Origin: Enterocloster lavalensis
GTDB taxonomy: Bacteria; Bacillota; Clostridia; Lachnospirales; Lachnospiraceae
DNA: 64,000 bases
Direction of reading: 5' to 3'
Assembly: GCF_902364025.1 (NCBI RefSeq)
Contig: NZ_CABJCG010000009.1
Coordinates: 194,123-258,122 of the forward strand
The notes beneath the pieces are model-generated. The model did not search any database and was not told the origin of the DNA. It saw nothing but the letters and a program-made list of their open reading frames with translations. Both the position numbers and the translations under genes were made by a program. Shown piece after piece: positions 17,092 through 25,646 of the stretch (position 1 is its first letter; every line of letters starts with the position of its first letter).

Positions 17092-17433
17092 TTGAGTATC
17101 GGTTTACGGTTAAAAGAAGCGAGAAAGGCCCGCGGCATGTCCCAGGAACTGCTGGCGGAGAAAATAGGCGCCTCGCGGGGCGTCGTCACCAACATCGAAC
17201 ACGACAAGGTTTTGGAACCCCAGCCCCTGGTGGTCAACGCCATCTGCGACGTGCTGAAAATCAACCGCCAATGGCTGCTGCGCGGCGACGGCCCCATGGA
17301 TGAGAGCGGGGAAGCCGGGCGCAGCGCTAAGGTATTATCGGAAATATACACGTCGGTGAAGGAGCTGTCCGGGGAGGAGCAGCAGTTTATCCTGGACATG
17401 ATTCAGACTTATATCAGGCACAGGAGAGGGTGA
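17092..17433 (+). CDS. XRE-family (HTH) transcriptional regulator
   Basis: 113 residues from TTG 17092, placed 10 bases after GGAGGAGG; the upstream ATG 17056 lies within the promoter. The Cro/CI helix-turn-helix occupies residues 5-60: LKEARKARGMSQELLAEKIG, VVTNIEHDKV, then LKINRQWLLRGDGPM, a motif of phage-type and SinR-like repressors. A short helical tail may oligomerise. It converges tightly on the sigma-factor fusion gene, with 14 bases between the stop codons. Confidence 0.85.
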   Translation: MSIGLRLKEARKARGMSQELLAEKIGASRGVVTNIEHDKVLEPQPLVVNAICDVLKINRQWLLRGDGPMDESGEAGRSAKVLSEIYTSVKELSGEEQQFILDMIQTYIRHRRG

Positions 17434-17447
17434 GAGTCCGGGCAATT

Positions 17448-20189
17448 CTACTGGGCGGAGTATTCCTCGGGATTGAGTGCCGGGCTTATGAATTCTTCTG
17501 CAAACAGGTAGAACGTGGAGGGGATATAGCTCGTGCGTGCGCCGTTTCCTGTTAATGTGAGGTCAAAGGTGGTTTCGTTCAATATTAAACCGCTGATTTC
17601 GTTGGTGCCATACTCCCAACGCTCCAGATCCGCCAATCCCTGGGTTATCTCGGCAGCAGCGGCGCGTTCATTTTCGTAACTCAAAATATTGGGCGAGAGG
17701 TAGATGTTTGCCACCTCCCTTACCCCGGTTCCATCAAAATGGTAGACAGTGCAATTTAAGTCATAATGGGCGATGGTCGATAAAATAAGGCCGTTGTTTT
17801 CGTTGATAAGATTACAACTCTGCAGCAGATCAGCCTGTTCAAGATGGTCGGTGTAGTACAAAAGTTCGCAGTATTGGGTGGCAAAGTATTGGCCGCGTTC
17901 CACCAGAACCTCAAATACACCGTCCTGATTCAGGTCAACCACGCTGAAATCCACAGGAACAGCCGGATCGTCGTCCGTTGTATCTTTGGGGATTTTTGCA
18001 TATTCCGTCAGCCTTTCCCTATATGCCGCCAGGGCCTTTTGGTTCCGCTCTGCTGTTGCGGCGGCTATTTGGGAGAGGCTTTTTTTCTTTAGTTCACCGC
18101 TGGTCATATAGAAAAGCGTATCGCTGTGGATAAAAAATTCATCCACATTCTCATCCATCAGGACGGTGGCTTCATGGTTTGAGATGCGGCACAGCCTGTA
18201 ACCGGAGGTCTGAACGCCGCCTGTGGTGGGGTAGCGGTTGCTGCGGAGAAAATAGACCTCCCCGTCCGCCGCCTGAAGCTTAAAAAATTCCGGCGAGTAG
18301 CCGTAGGAATGGTTGATGTTTTCCAGGCCGTAATTGTCCCTGGTATCGGTTGCATACCCGTCCGGCGGAACCACCAGATTGGTAAGCTTTATCAGATTTC
18401 CGTCTGTGCGTTCAGAATTTAAGGCGCTGAGGTAAAGCCCGGAATCTGAAAGGCAGAGGCTTAAGGGCGCGGTAATATCCAGGGAAGCCACCGGATATTC
18501 GTTCAAAACGCTCCCGTCCGCCGCATCGATCAATAAAAGCTTGTTAACGGAAAAACAAAGCGCTATATCGTCTGAAACGGTGAAGCCGGTTAGGGCTTCC
18601 GGGCCGTCGTAGAGGGTCAGATGTCCGTTTTCGGGTGATTCCCGGATCAGTCGGCCGTTGTCCAGACTGTAGCGGATGTCCTCGTCATAGTACACGGTGC
18701 ACCCCGCTCCATTGTCGGCGGCCTGGATTCCGGTCAGGCGGCCGTCGCTGTTAAAGGAAAAGGTCTGCCGTCCCAGGGATGTCTGCTGATCCGCCATCTG
18801 GCCGTTCCGGTCAAAATAGTATACCTCCCCTTCGATTTCCTTCCAGGTGTGGCGGACGTATTCGCCGTTTTCCATATATCCGTATCCGCTGTTATTCTCC
18901 AGAATTTTCCAACCGTCGGAGAGATCCACTGCGGGCCCGGTGGTCTCAGCCTGGGTGTCTGTGCCGTCCGGGGCGCCGGTATTTGCGGATAAAACGTCGG
19001 CCTGGGACGTGGGAGAGCCGGAGCTCCCGTTTGATTGCCCGGCAGTTTCCTGGCGGCTGGCCGCAATGGCGCCCTTGCCGATAGCCACGCCCGCCGCCCC
19101 GCCTGTGGCCAGGCATGCGGTTAATATGATCACGGCGGTTTTGACCTTTACTGCGCCGAAGAGAAGGGAAGCGGCACCGGCACTTCCGGCTGTTCCGGCG
19201 GCACCGGCTGCTGCGGTGCCGGCCGCTGGGCCGGCCGCGCTTGCTGCGCTTCCGGCCGAGCCGCCCGCGCTCCCCGCGCTCCCGGCCGAGCCGCCTGTAC
19301 CGCCTGCACTTCCGGCTGCACCGCCGCCTGCGCTCCCCGCACTTCCGGCCGCCCCGCCTGTACCGCCTGCACTTCCGGCTGCACCGCCGCCTGCGCTCCC
19401 TGCACTTCCGGCCGCCCCGCCGCCTGCGCTCCCAGCGCTTCCGGCCCCAGCCGTCATCCCAGCCAGTCCCAGCGTCTTTCGCACCGCCATCCAGGTATAC
19501 CGCGCCTTCTGCGCGGAAACGGTCATGCTGCTGAACATGCCCCGCAGGACGAATACGATCATCGGGCCGGTGACAACGTGCAGCTTCACGCCCATCTGGC
19601 GTTCCTTGTGCTCGATGCCCTCCTTCATGGCCTTGCGGGCATAGTTTAACCTGCTCTTGATGGTATTTTCACTGCACATGGCCTCCCGCGCGATGTCCGC
19701 CACGCTTTTCTCATCAAAATAGTACGCGATTACGGCGGCCTTCTGCAGGGCGGGCAGCCGGTCGATTACCTCCCGCACAATGGCGGCGGTTTCCTTGCTG
19801 TCCAGGGCCTTTTCCGGGGAACCGTCCGTATTTTCGTCCTCCAGGGCGTCAAAGAGGAAATCATTTTCCCCGTCCACCAGCAGATCGCGCTTTTTCCGGA
19901 GCCGTTTCATACCGAGATTGAAGACGATCCCGGAAATCCAGGATTTCACATAGCGCTCCTCTCTCAGGCTGTCAATGTGCTGGTACACGGCGATGTAGGT
20001 CTCCTGCACCAGATCCCACGCCTCGTCGTCATCGTGCAAAATCGATTTTGCATGAAAATAGGCGTATTTGTAGGTCAGCCTGTATAATTCTTCAAAAGCC
20101 ATAGCGTCTCCCCGCTTTACCAGGGCGACGACGTCGAGTAACCGCGAATCCGCATGTTTGCTCCCGGGATGATTTTGAACCTCACTCAT
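17448..20189 (-). CDS. Transmembrane ECF sigma factor fused to a large extracellular domain
   Basis: 913 residues from ATG 20189, which has AAAGGAG six bases upstream. Residues 25-95 form sigma region 2 (AFEELYRLTY, DLVQETYIAVYQHI, VKSWISGIVFNLG). Residues 143-195 form region 4 with its helix-turn-helix (LPALQKAAVIAYYFDEKSVA, SENTIKSRLNYARKAM). A linker of almost pure Gly/Ser/Ala follows (about 245-345), then one hydrophobic segment (about 350-375, TAVIILTACLATGGAAGVAI) with basic residues on the cytoplasmic side. The outer part of about 540 residues begins with a wall-binding-like repeat (GYMENGEYVRHTWKEIEG, VYYFDRNGQMADQ) and continues as beta-rich sequence resembling a DUF5050-like propeller. 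No anti-sigma gene adjoins. Read as a one-piece signal receiver, the sigma part would need release or tethered action. Confidence 0.88.
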   Translation of the reverse strand: MSEVQNHPGSKHADSRLLDVVALVKRGDAMAFEELYRLTYKYAYFHAKSILHDDDEAWDLVQETYIAVYQHIDSLREERYVKSWISGIVFNLGMKRLRKKRDLLVDGENDFLFDALEDENTDGSPEKALDSKETAAIVREVIDRLPALQKAAVIAYYFDEKSVADIAREAMCSENTIKSRLNYARKAMKEGIEHKERQMGVKLHVVTGPMIVFVLRGMFSSMTVSAQKARYTWMAVRKTLGLAGMTAGAGSAGSAGGGAAGSAGSAGGGAAGSAGGTGGAAGSAGSAGGGAAGSAGGTGGSAGSAGSAGGSAGSAASAAGPAAGTAAAGAAGTAGSAGAASLLFGAVKVKTAVIILTACLATGGAAGVAIGKGAIAASRQETAGQSNGSSGSPTSQADVLSANTGAPDGTDTQAETTGPAVDLSDGWKILENNSGYGYMENGEYVRHTWKEIEGEVYYFDRNGQMADQQTSLGRQTFSFNSDGRLTGIQAADNGAGCTVYYDEDIRYSLDNGRLIRESPENGHLTLYDGPEALTGFTVSDDIALCFSVNKLLLIDAADGSVLNEYPVASLDITAPLSLCLSDSGLYLSALNSERTDGNLIKLTNLVVPPDGYATDTRDNYGLENINHSYGYSPEFFKLQAADGEVYFLRSNRYPTTGGVQTSGYRLCRISNHEATVLMDENVDEFFIHSDTLFYMTSGELKKKSLSQIAAATAERNQKALAAYRERLTEYAKIPKDTTDDDPAVPVDFSVVDLNQDGVFEVLVERGQYFATQYCELLYYTDHLEQADLLQSCNLINENNGLILSTIAHYDLNCTVYHFDGTGVREVANIYLSPNILSYENERAAAAEITQGLADLERWEYGTNEISGLILNETTFDLTLTGNGARTSYIPSTFYLFAEEFISPALNPEEYSAQ
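19163..19452 (-). repeat. GC-rich minisatellite encoding a Gly/Ser/Ala linker
   Basis: Imperfect tandem units, mostly 33 bases (GSAGSAGGGAA and variants with GGTGGAA). All lengths are multiples of three, so copy-number change would lengthen or shorten the linker without breaking the frame. Confidence 0.85.
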
Positions 20190-20370
20190 GTCATTCTCCT
20201 TTGTTTCTGTAAACTGATCATTGCCGGCTGTTTTCTGATCTCTATAACTTAGTACCATCCCGGCTTCCGTCCGTTTTAAAAACTTAAAAATATTTTCTGA
20301 GTGAAGTATAGGTTATCTCTGGAAAAAAGTCCATAGGCGGCCTCGGCCCCGCCTCACACAAAACCAGACA

Positions 20371-20403
20371 TAAAAACGGAGGCCGCTTTTGCCGCGGCCT
20401 CCG
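20371..20403 (-). terminator. Intrinsic terminator of the 20421-21845 gene
   Basis: Minus strand: GGAGGCCGC, a 7-base loop, GCGGCCTCC, then GTTTTTA. It separates this gene from the downstream sigma-fusion gene, which must have its own promoter. Confidence 0.85.
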
Positions 20404-20420
20404 CTGTGTGATGTCGGATC

Positions 20421-21845
20421 TTAATCCTTCTTTTCGCTTCCTTTATAGGTGATAATACCCTTGCTGTCGGTGCAGTAGTAGGTGTCGTCGCTGTCCTTGA
20501 TGTTCTTCTTGCTCTTCATGATCTTGCCGGAGGTGCTGATCAGGTAATGCTCGCCCTTGTACTCGATGTCCTCGTACTTGGAGCCTTCCTCGGCCTCCAC
20601 GCGTTTGCCCTTAATATAAATGGATCCGTCGTCGATCTTATCCACGCCCGCGCCCTTGTCGCTGCCGGAGCTCTTGAACTTGTAGTAATGCTTCTCGCCG
20701 TCAATATCCAGGGTAGCGGTGCCGGTCTTCATCGCGCCCTCCTTGGGGGAGTCGCCGAAGTAGTAAACGGACACGTCCTCGTCCTCATCGGGCAGGTCGC
20801 TTTCGGACTCGATCTCCTCCGCTTCCAGGATGGTTCTTCCGTCCTCGGCAAAGGTGATCTTGTACAGGCCGTGGAGCATTTTGCCGACCGGGTCAAAGCC
20901 GTATTTCTGGCCTTTGATGGTCTTGATTTCGCCGGCTGCCAGCTCGCCGTTGGAATTTGCATAGAACCAGTACGGCTCGTCGTCGTTGTGCGCCTCCGGA
21001 TCTACGTCCTCGCTGGGAACTGTCTTGAACCAGCCGGTGGACAGCCAGCACTGGTCCTCGGCGCTGTAATACAGGTTGGAGCTGCTGGCGGTTTCCGTGC
21101 CGGGTTTCGCGTACCAGTCGAATTCTGCAACGCCGTGCTCGTTAAAGCGGTATTTGCGGCCGTTGATTTTCTTGCTCTCCGTGTCCTTTACCTTCTTGCC
21201 GTTGGGGTTAAAGTAGAAGTAATAGCCGTCGCCCTCGCGGTCGTCGTCGTCCTCCTCAGGCTCGGCTTCCAGATATTTCCATCCGGTTGCCATCCGGCCG
21301 CCGTCCTCCAGGCCGCAGTAGTACAGACCCTCCTGCCAGGCGTCATCGTCGGTCAGCATCTCGCCGTTCTCATCGATCCAGCCGGACATCATGTGTCCCT
21401 CCTCATCGAAGATGAACTTCGCATTTCCCGCGGCTGTGGGCAGGGTGGCGGTGCGCACGCTGTCGCTGGAACCGGATTTCTTTACGGCCTTTCCGTTGGC
21501 CTGCAGGTAATACCACCAGGTGTCCGGTTCGCCGTCGCCGCTGTCCTCATTTTCAACCTCGCGCCACTCGTTGGAGACCATGGCGCCCGCAGAGTTCACA
21601 TAGTAGTAGTTGTCGTCCACCTCCACGATCCGGCTCTTCGCCATGTAGCCGTCCTCGTCCAGGTAAAACCAGCCGTTGCCGGACTTTTTGAAAACATCGG
21701 TCGCCTTACTCCCGTCGTTGTTGTAGTAAACCCACTGTCCGTTCTCCTCAGCCCAGCCGGTGGCGGCGAAGGAAATCATTGCGCTTCCCAGTGTGAGCGC
21801 GGCCGCCGTACATGGAATCAGCAGCAGCTTCATGTTCTTTTTCAT
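20421..21845 (-). CDS. Secreted glucan/choline-binding-repeat protein
   Basis: 474 residues. A signal peptide (SAMISFAAT) is followed by about nine or ten wall-binding repeats across the whole chain, for example WVYYNNDGSKATDVFKKSG, NGWFYLDEDGYMAKSR and YYYVNSAGAMVSNEW. These are interspersed with acidic stretches (EEDDDDREGDGYY). No catalytic domain is visible, so it is probably a structural or adhesive wall protein. Its promoter is of MerR type. It lies just upstream of the sigma fusion, whose outer domain contains a similar repeat. Confidence 0.87.
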   Translation of the reverse strand: MKKNMKLLLIPCTAAALTLGSAMISFAATGWAEENGQWVYYNNDGSKATDVFKKSGNGWFYLDEDGYMAKSRIVEVDDNYYYVNSAGAMVSNEWREVENEDSGDGEPDTWWYYLQANGKAVKKSGSSDSVRTATLPTAAGNAKFIFDEEGHMMSGWIDENGEMLTDDDAWQEGLYYCGLEDGGRMATGWKYLEAEPEEDDDDREGDGYYFYFNPNGKKVKDTESKKINGRKYRFNEHGVAEFDWYAKPGTETASSSNLYYSAEDQCWLSTGWFKTVPSEDVDPEAHNDDEPYWFYANSNGELAAGEIKTIKGQKYGFDPVGKMLHGLYKITFAEDGRTILEAEEIESESDLPDEDEDVSVYYFGDSPKEGAMKTGTATLDIDGEKHYYKFKSSGSDKGAGVDKIDDGSIYIKGKRVEAEEGSKYEDIEYKGEHYLISTSGKIMKSKKNIKDSDDTYYCTDSKGIITYKGSEKKD

Positions 21846-21899
21846 TATTTATTTTCTCCTTTCACGTTCATACTCCTTGTCGTTCTGTTTGACAAAACC

Positions 21900-21930
21900 A
21901 ACTTACACTATGGAGTAACTCCAAGGTCAA
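21900..21930 (-). promoter_or_regulatory. MerR-type promoter of the wall-binding repeat protein
   Basis: Minus strand: TTGACC, exactly 19 bases, TAAGTT. The spacer contains the perfect dyad GGAGTtACTCC, a classic MerR operator pattern (as with AdhR/NmlR-type TTGGAGT sites). The start codon is about 55 bases downstream. Confidence 0.72.
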
Positions 21931-22045
21931 TGGGGTTCAGAAAAAGGTAAAGAAGCGTAATATTTCTTACGAAAAATGACCCCGCTGTCCTTTCAAAATA
22001 ATATCTGGTAAACTAAAGGCAGGATCAATAAAGGAGGCGGATGAG

Positions 22046-22672
22046 ATGCATGAATCCAATGATAAGGCGGTAAGCAAACCCTTGGGGCACGACGATCAGA
22101 GTGGGTTTCAGTTTGCCCAGGAGATGCTGTGCGGGGATGTTACGGCGGCGGTGAATTTTGACAGGCTGCAAAAGCATCCGGCTATGGGCTATATTTTGTT
22201 TGAATATCTGCTCTGCGATGAAAAACAGACCGTGACGCCCCACACGAGCCACCCGAAGTGGTACTGGGGAAAAAATAAAGCAAAATTTCTGGGTCTTTGG
22301 CGGGTGGCCAGGTCGCTGGATGCCACGTTGTACCTGGTGAATTATGCGAAAGCAGGCACGCCTCACCAGGACAAGGTCAGGGTGATCGAGGTGCTGGATA
22401 TGGATGTGGATGGGATCAAAATGGAACGGACCGCAGAAATTACGAGGAAAGAGTTTTCAGATTGGTTCCGCAAATTGAACCGGGCATGTATAGCCGGCGC
22501 GCATGAGATCGCCTTGGACGGCAAATACGATCTCTTTCACATGGACCGGAAGTCCATAGGGGAAATACGGCCCCATTTCGGCCGCTACAGCGGAGAGCCG
22601 GTCTGGAAAATTGCAGAACTGCCGGATAACGGGGACTACGCCTACATTCTGCGCAGCTACAACCGCCCATAG
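22046..22672 (+). CDS. Conserved-looking protein of unknown function
   Basis: 208 residues with an excellent ribosome site (AAAGGAGG). It has no signal peptide or membrane segment. Internal features include GYILFEYLLCDE, a His/Trp-rich stretch (VTPHTSHPKWYWGKNKAKF), then an alternating strand/helix pattern (KVRVIEVLDMDVDGI). I do not recognise the family. Codon use matches the neighbours, so it is likely a real gene. It precedes spmA by 134 bases with no terminator visible. Confidence 0.7.
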   Translation: MHESNDKAVSKPLGHDDQSGFQFAQEMLCGDVTAAVNFDRLQKHPAMGYILFEYLLCDEKQTVTPHTSHPKWYWGKNKAKFLGLWRVARSLDATLYLVNYAKAGTPHQDKVRVIEVLDMDVDGIKMERTAEITRKEFSDWFRKLNRACIAGAHEIALDGKYDLFHMDRKSIGEIRPHFGRYSGEPVWKIAELPDNGDYAYILRSYNRP

Positions 22673-22806
22673 CCGCGGGAACCGCACTGGAAGCCATACC
22701 CGGAGCCGGGAATGCAGATCGGACAAAAAGCATCTCCGCAGTAATGTTCTAACCGCCCCGGTCCCGCTCATAAAGTGTAGTTAAGAAACAATTCGAGGCG
22801 ATTCGA

Positions 22807-23397
22807 ATGTTAAATTATCTATGGTCCGGCATGATACTCATCGGCGTGCTCTGGGGCGCGTTTCACGGCCAGCTGGCGGCGGTCACCGAGGGCGCGCTGA
22901 CCTCGGCCAAGGAGGCGGTCACCCTGTGCATCACCATGCTGGGGGTCATGACCCTGTGGACCGGCGTGCTGGAGGTGGGCAAGCGGGCCGGGCTCATCGA
23001 CCAGCTCTCCCGGCGCATGCGCCCGGTGCTGCGCTTTCTGTTCCCCCGCCTCTCCCCCGAGAGCGAGGCGGCCAAACAGATTTCCGTGAACATGATCGCC
23101 AACATCCTGGGCCTGGGCTGGGCCGCCACGCCCGCCGGGCTTAAGGCCATGGAGGAGCTTAAAAAGGTGGAGGAGCAGCGGGGCGAGCGCCCCAAAGGAG
23201 TGGCGAGCAATGAGATGTGTACATTTTTGATCATCAACATTTCCTCCCTCCAGCTGATCCCCATTAACATGATCGCCTACCGCAGCCAGTACGGGAGCGT
23301 GAATCCCGCCGCCATCGTGGGCCCGGCGCTGGCGGCGACCCTGTTGTCCACGGTGGTGGCGGTGATCGCGGTGAAGCTGTTGGGAAGAGGGAAATGA
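22807..23397 (+). CDS. spmA: Spore maturation protein A (nucleoside-recognition/Gate domain)
   Basis: 196 residues with four to five hydrophobic segments. LGVMTLWTGVLEVGKRAGLID, NMIANILGLGWAATPAGLKAM and SNEMCTFLIINISSLQL match SpmA. SpmA and SpmB together are needed for spore core dehydration in Bacillus and Clostridium. Normally spmB follows directly, but here it is 17.9 kb away at 41250. The ribosome site is weak (GAGGCG). Confidence 0.87.
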   Translation: MLNYLWSGMILIGVLWGAFHGQLAAVTEGALTSAKEAVTLCITMLGVMTLWTGVLEVGKRAGLIDQLSRRMRPVLRFLFPRLSPESEAAKQISVNMIANILGLGWAATPAGLKAMEELKKVEEQRGERPKGVASNEMCTFLIINISSLQLIPINMIAYRSQYGSVNPAAIVGPALAATLLSTVVAVIAVKLLGRGK

Positions 23398-23464
23398 TGG
23401 GTTTGACTAATCCCCTATTATCTGCTAGTCTATATAAGTAAAAAATTCTAAGAGGTGAAATGTA

Positions 23465-24820
23465 ATGGGGGATGGTTTTAAGGGCGACGGAGCCCAGAAA
23501 CATAAAGGCCACCAGAACGGCGGTTTCAAGACGAGCCTGGGCTTTATCCTGGCTTGCGTGGGATCGGCCGTGGGTATGGGAAATATCTGGATGTTCCCGT
23601 ACCGGGTGGGCCAGTACGGCGGGGCTGCGTTCCTGGTTCCGTACGCGATCTTTATCACATTGTTCGGCCTGGTGGGTCTTTCGGCGGAGTTCGCCATCGG
23701 GCGCAGGGCCAGGACCGGCACGCTGGGGTCCTACGAATACTGCTGGGCCTCCCGCGGCAAGGGAAAGCTGGGTTATGCTCTGGGCTGGATCCCGCTTCTG
23801 GGCTCTCTGGGTATTGCCATCGGCTACGCCATCATCGTGGGCTGGGTGGTGCGCGCCCTGTTCGGCTCCCTGACCAATTCCATACTGACCACGGACGCGG
23901 CAGTGTATTTCAGCCAGGCCACCGGGGAGTTCGGGAGTATTCCCTGGCATGTGATCGTGGTGGTTCTGGCCATGGCCATTCTGATGTTCGGCGTTTCCAG
24001 CGGCATCGAGAAGATCAACAAGGTGCTGATGCCCTCCTTTTTCGTGCTGTTCGCCATTCTGGCCATCCGCGTGGCTTTTCTGCCCGGCGCGGCGGAGGGG
24101 TACAAGTTCCTGTTTGTGCCAAAATGGGAATATCTGTTAAAAGTGGACACCTGGGTCATGGCTATGGGACAAGCGTTCTTCTCTCTGTCCATCACCGGAT
24201 CGGGGATGATCGTCTACGGCACCTACCTGAAAAAGGACGAGGACATTCCGCGTTCCTCCATCCAGACGGCGGTGTTCGACACTCTGGCCGCCATGCTGGC
24301 CGCGCTGGCGATCATGCCGGCGGTATTTGCCTTTGGAATCCAACCCAATGCCGGGCCGCCCTTAATGTTTATCACGCTGCCGAATATTTTCCGCCAGATG
24401 CCCATGGGGCAGCTGTTCTCGATCCTGTTTTTCATTTCCGTGGCATTTGCCGGAATCACCAGCCTGGTGAACATGTTCGAGGCGGTGTGCGAGTCCTGGC
24501 AGAACCGGTTTAAGCTCTCCAGAAAGACCGCCGTTCTGCTCTGCGGACTGATTACGCTGGGCGTGGGCTTGTTCCTGGAGGCCGAGCCCAAGGTGGGGTC
24601 CTGGATGGACTTTGTCACCATCATCGTGGTGCCCTTCGGCGCGGTGCTGGGCGCGTTTTCCATCTACTATGTGCTGGGATTTGACAAAATCCGGGAGGAG
24701 ATGGAGCTGGGGCGCAGGAAGAAGCTGAGCCCGTATTTCGGCCCGCTGGCTAAGTATGTGTACGTGCCTCTGGCTGTGATTGTGTTTGTACTGGGGATTC
24801 TCTACGGGGGAATCGGCTGA
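23465..24820 (+). CDS. Sodium-dependent amino-acid/neurotransmitter symporter (NSS family)
   Basis: 451 residues with about 11 membrane helices, the usual bacterial form that lacks helix 12. TSLGFILACVGSAVGMGNIW with FPYRVGQYGGAAF is the first-helix sodium and substrate site. ITGSGMIVYGTYLKKDEDI matches helix 6 and its following loop. Such transporters import amino acids, often Trp, Tyr, Leu or Met, with sodium. AAGAGGTGA provides a clear ribosome site. The substrate is not predictable here. Confidence 0.92.
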   Translation: MGDGFKGDGAQKHKGHQNGGFKTSLGFILACVGSAVGMGNIWMFPYRVGQYGGAAFLVPYAIFITLFGLVGLSAEFAIGRRARTGTLGSYEYCWASRGKGKLGYALGWIPLLGSLGIAIGYAIIVGWVVRALFGSLTNSILTTDAAVYFSQATGEFGSIPWHVIVVVLAMAILMFGVSSGIEKINKVLMPSFFVLFAILAIRVAFLPGAAEGYKFLFVPKWEYLLKVDTWVMAMGQAFFSLSITGSGMIVYGTYLKKDEDIPRSSIQTAVFDTLAAMLAALAIMPAVFAFGIQPNAGPPLMFITLPNIFRQMPMGQLFSILFFISVAFAGITSLVNMFEAVCESWQNRFKLSRKTAVLLCGLITLGVGLFLEAEPKVGSWMDFVTIIVVPFGAVLGAFSIYYVLGFDKIREEMELGRRKKLSPYFGPLAKYVYVPLAVIVFVLGILYGGIG

Positions 24821-24821
24821 C

Positions 24822-24868
24822 AAAAAACGCCCGCCATCCCGGCATTTCTGCCGTGGTGGCGGGCGTTT
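24822..24868. terminator. Bidirectional intrinsic terminator
   Basis: AAACGCCCGCCA pairs with TGGCGGGCGTTT. There is a long T-run on the minus strand and a shorter one on the plus strand. It separates the convergent transporter and lipoprotein genes. Confidence 0.88.
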
Positions 24869-24871
24869 GAT

Positions 24872-25459
24872 CTATTTATTTACCGTGTAGCCCGTATGGT
24901 CCAGCTCGATCTGCGTGACGGTTCCGTCCCCGCCGAAGGAGAACACCGCCATGTAGTCGGGGCCGGCATATTCGAACTGGTCCAGCGTGGCCAGATCCGT
25001 GTCCTTACCGCTGTTGTCGGGGCGTCCCATGGACTTTTCCACCTTCTCCCGGTCGTAACCCTTGAAATCCGTGCCGCCGTAGATGACCTGGGAAGCGCCG
25101 TCCGTGCCGTCAATGGTGTAGAAGCCGGTCAGCTTGTACACGCGGCACTGGGAGAGGGGCAGATCCGTTTTTCCGGGATTGGCGATCACCGCGCTGGCGG
25201 CGGGCACGTCCTTTTTCAGCAGTAGAATAGGATGGGCCAGCATGGTGCCCGCCGGAATGTTCTGATCCGGGTCCGCGTCCGTTTCCAGGTCAAAGCCCGC
25301 GGCTGTGATCTCCCGGATCGTACACTGCCCGATCCGGAATTTGTTTCCGTCCAGAATCAGCTTGCTGTCCGAGCTGTTGCGGGCGGAGCAGCCCGCCAGC
25401 GCGGCGAGGCAGACAAGGGCCGCCGCCGCGCAGATTATGTACTGTTTTAAATATTTCAT
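24872..25459 (-). CDS. Lipoprotein of unknown function
   Basis: 195 residues from the Met of MKYLKQYI, where GGAGG lies nine bases upstream; an earlier Met at 25480 lacks a ribosome site. The lipobox is LAGC with Cys24. The mature part is small, beta-rich and acidic (FRIGQCTIREITAAGFDLE, YAGPDYMAVFSFGGDGTV). No family was recognised. It is divergent from cysK across a 187-base region. Confidence 0.8.
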   Translation of the reverse strand: MKYLKQYIICAAAALVCLAALAGCSARNSSDSKLILDGNKFRIGQCTIREITAAGFDLETDADPDQNIPAGTMLAHPILLLKKDVPAASAVIANPGKTDLPLSQCRVYKLTGFYTIDGTDGASQVIYGGTDFKGYDREKVEKSMGRPDNSGKDTDLATLDQFEYAGPDYMAVFSFGGDGTVTQIELDHTGYTVNK

Positions 25460-25549
25460 ATTCCAACCTCCATATGTCATAAAATGAAATGCTGCTCTTA
25501 ATTATAGACCTGTGCGGTGAAAATACAAATAAAATTTTTCCAAACATCA

Positions 25550-25578
25550 TTGACAAACAAGCGGCAGGGGAATATAAT
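25550..25578 (+). promoter_or_regulatory. Consensus promoter of cysK with a possible Rrf2-type site
   Basis: TTGACA, a 17-base spacer and TATAAT: both hexamers match the consensus fully. The bases just downstream (CCTAGTAAGTAAC) resemble CymR/IscR-like sites seen before cysteine genes in Firmicutes. That part is from memory and weak. Confidence 0.82.
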
Positions 25579-25646
25579 CCCACTAAACCTAGTAAGTAAC
25601 TATGAAATGCGGTGTGATCCATGGAACGTGGAGAGAGGAGAAAGCG

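Noticed and set aside
18847..19644. 265-residue plus-strand Pro/Ala frame opposite the sigma-fusion linker
   Set aside because: It mirrors the Gly/Ser/Ala minisatellite on the other strand and has no start signal.
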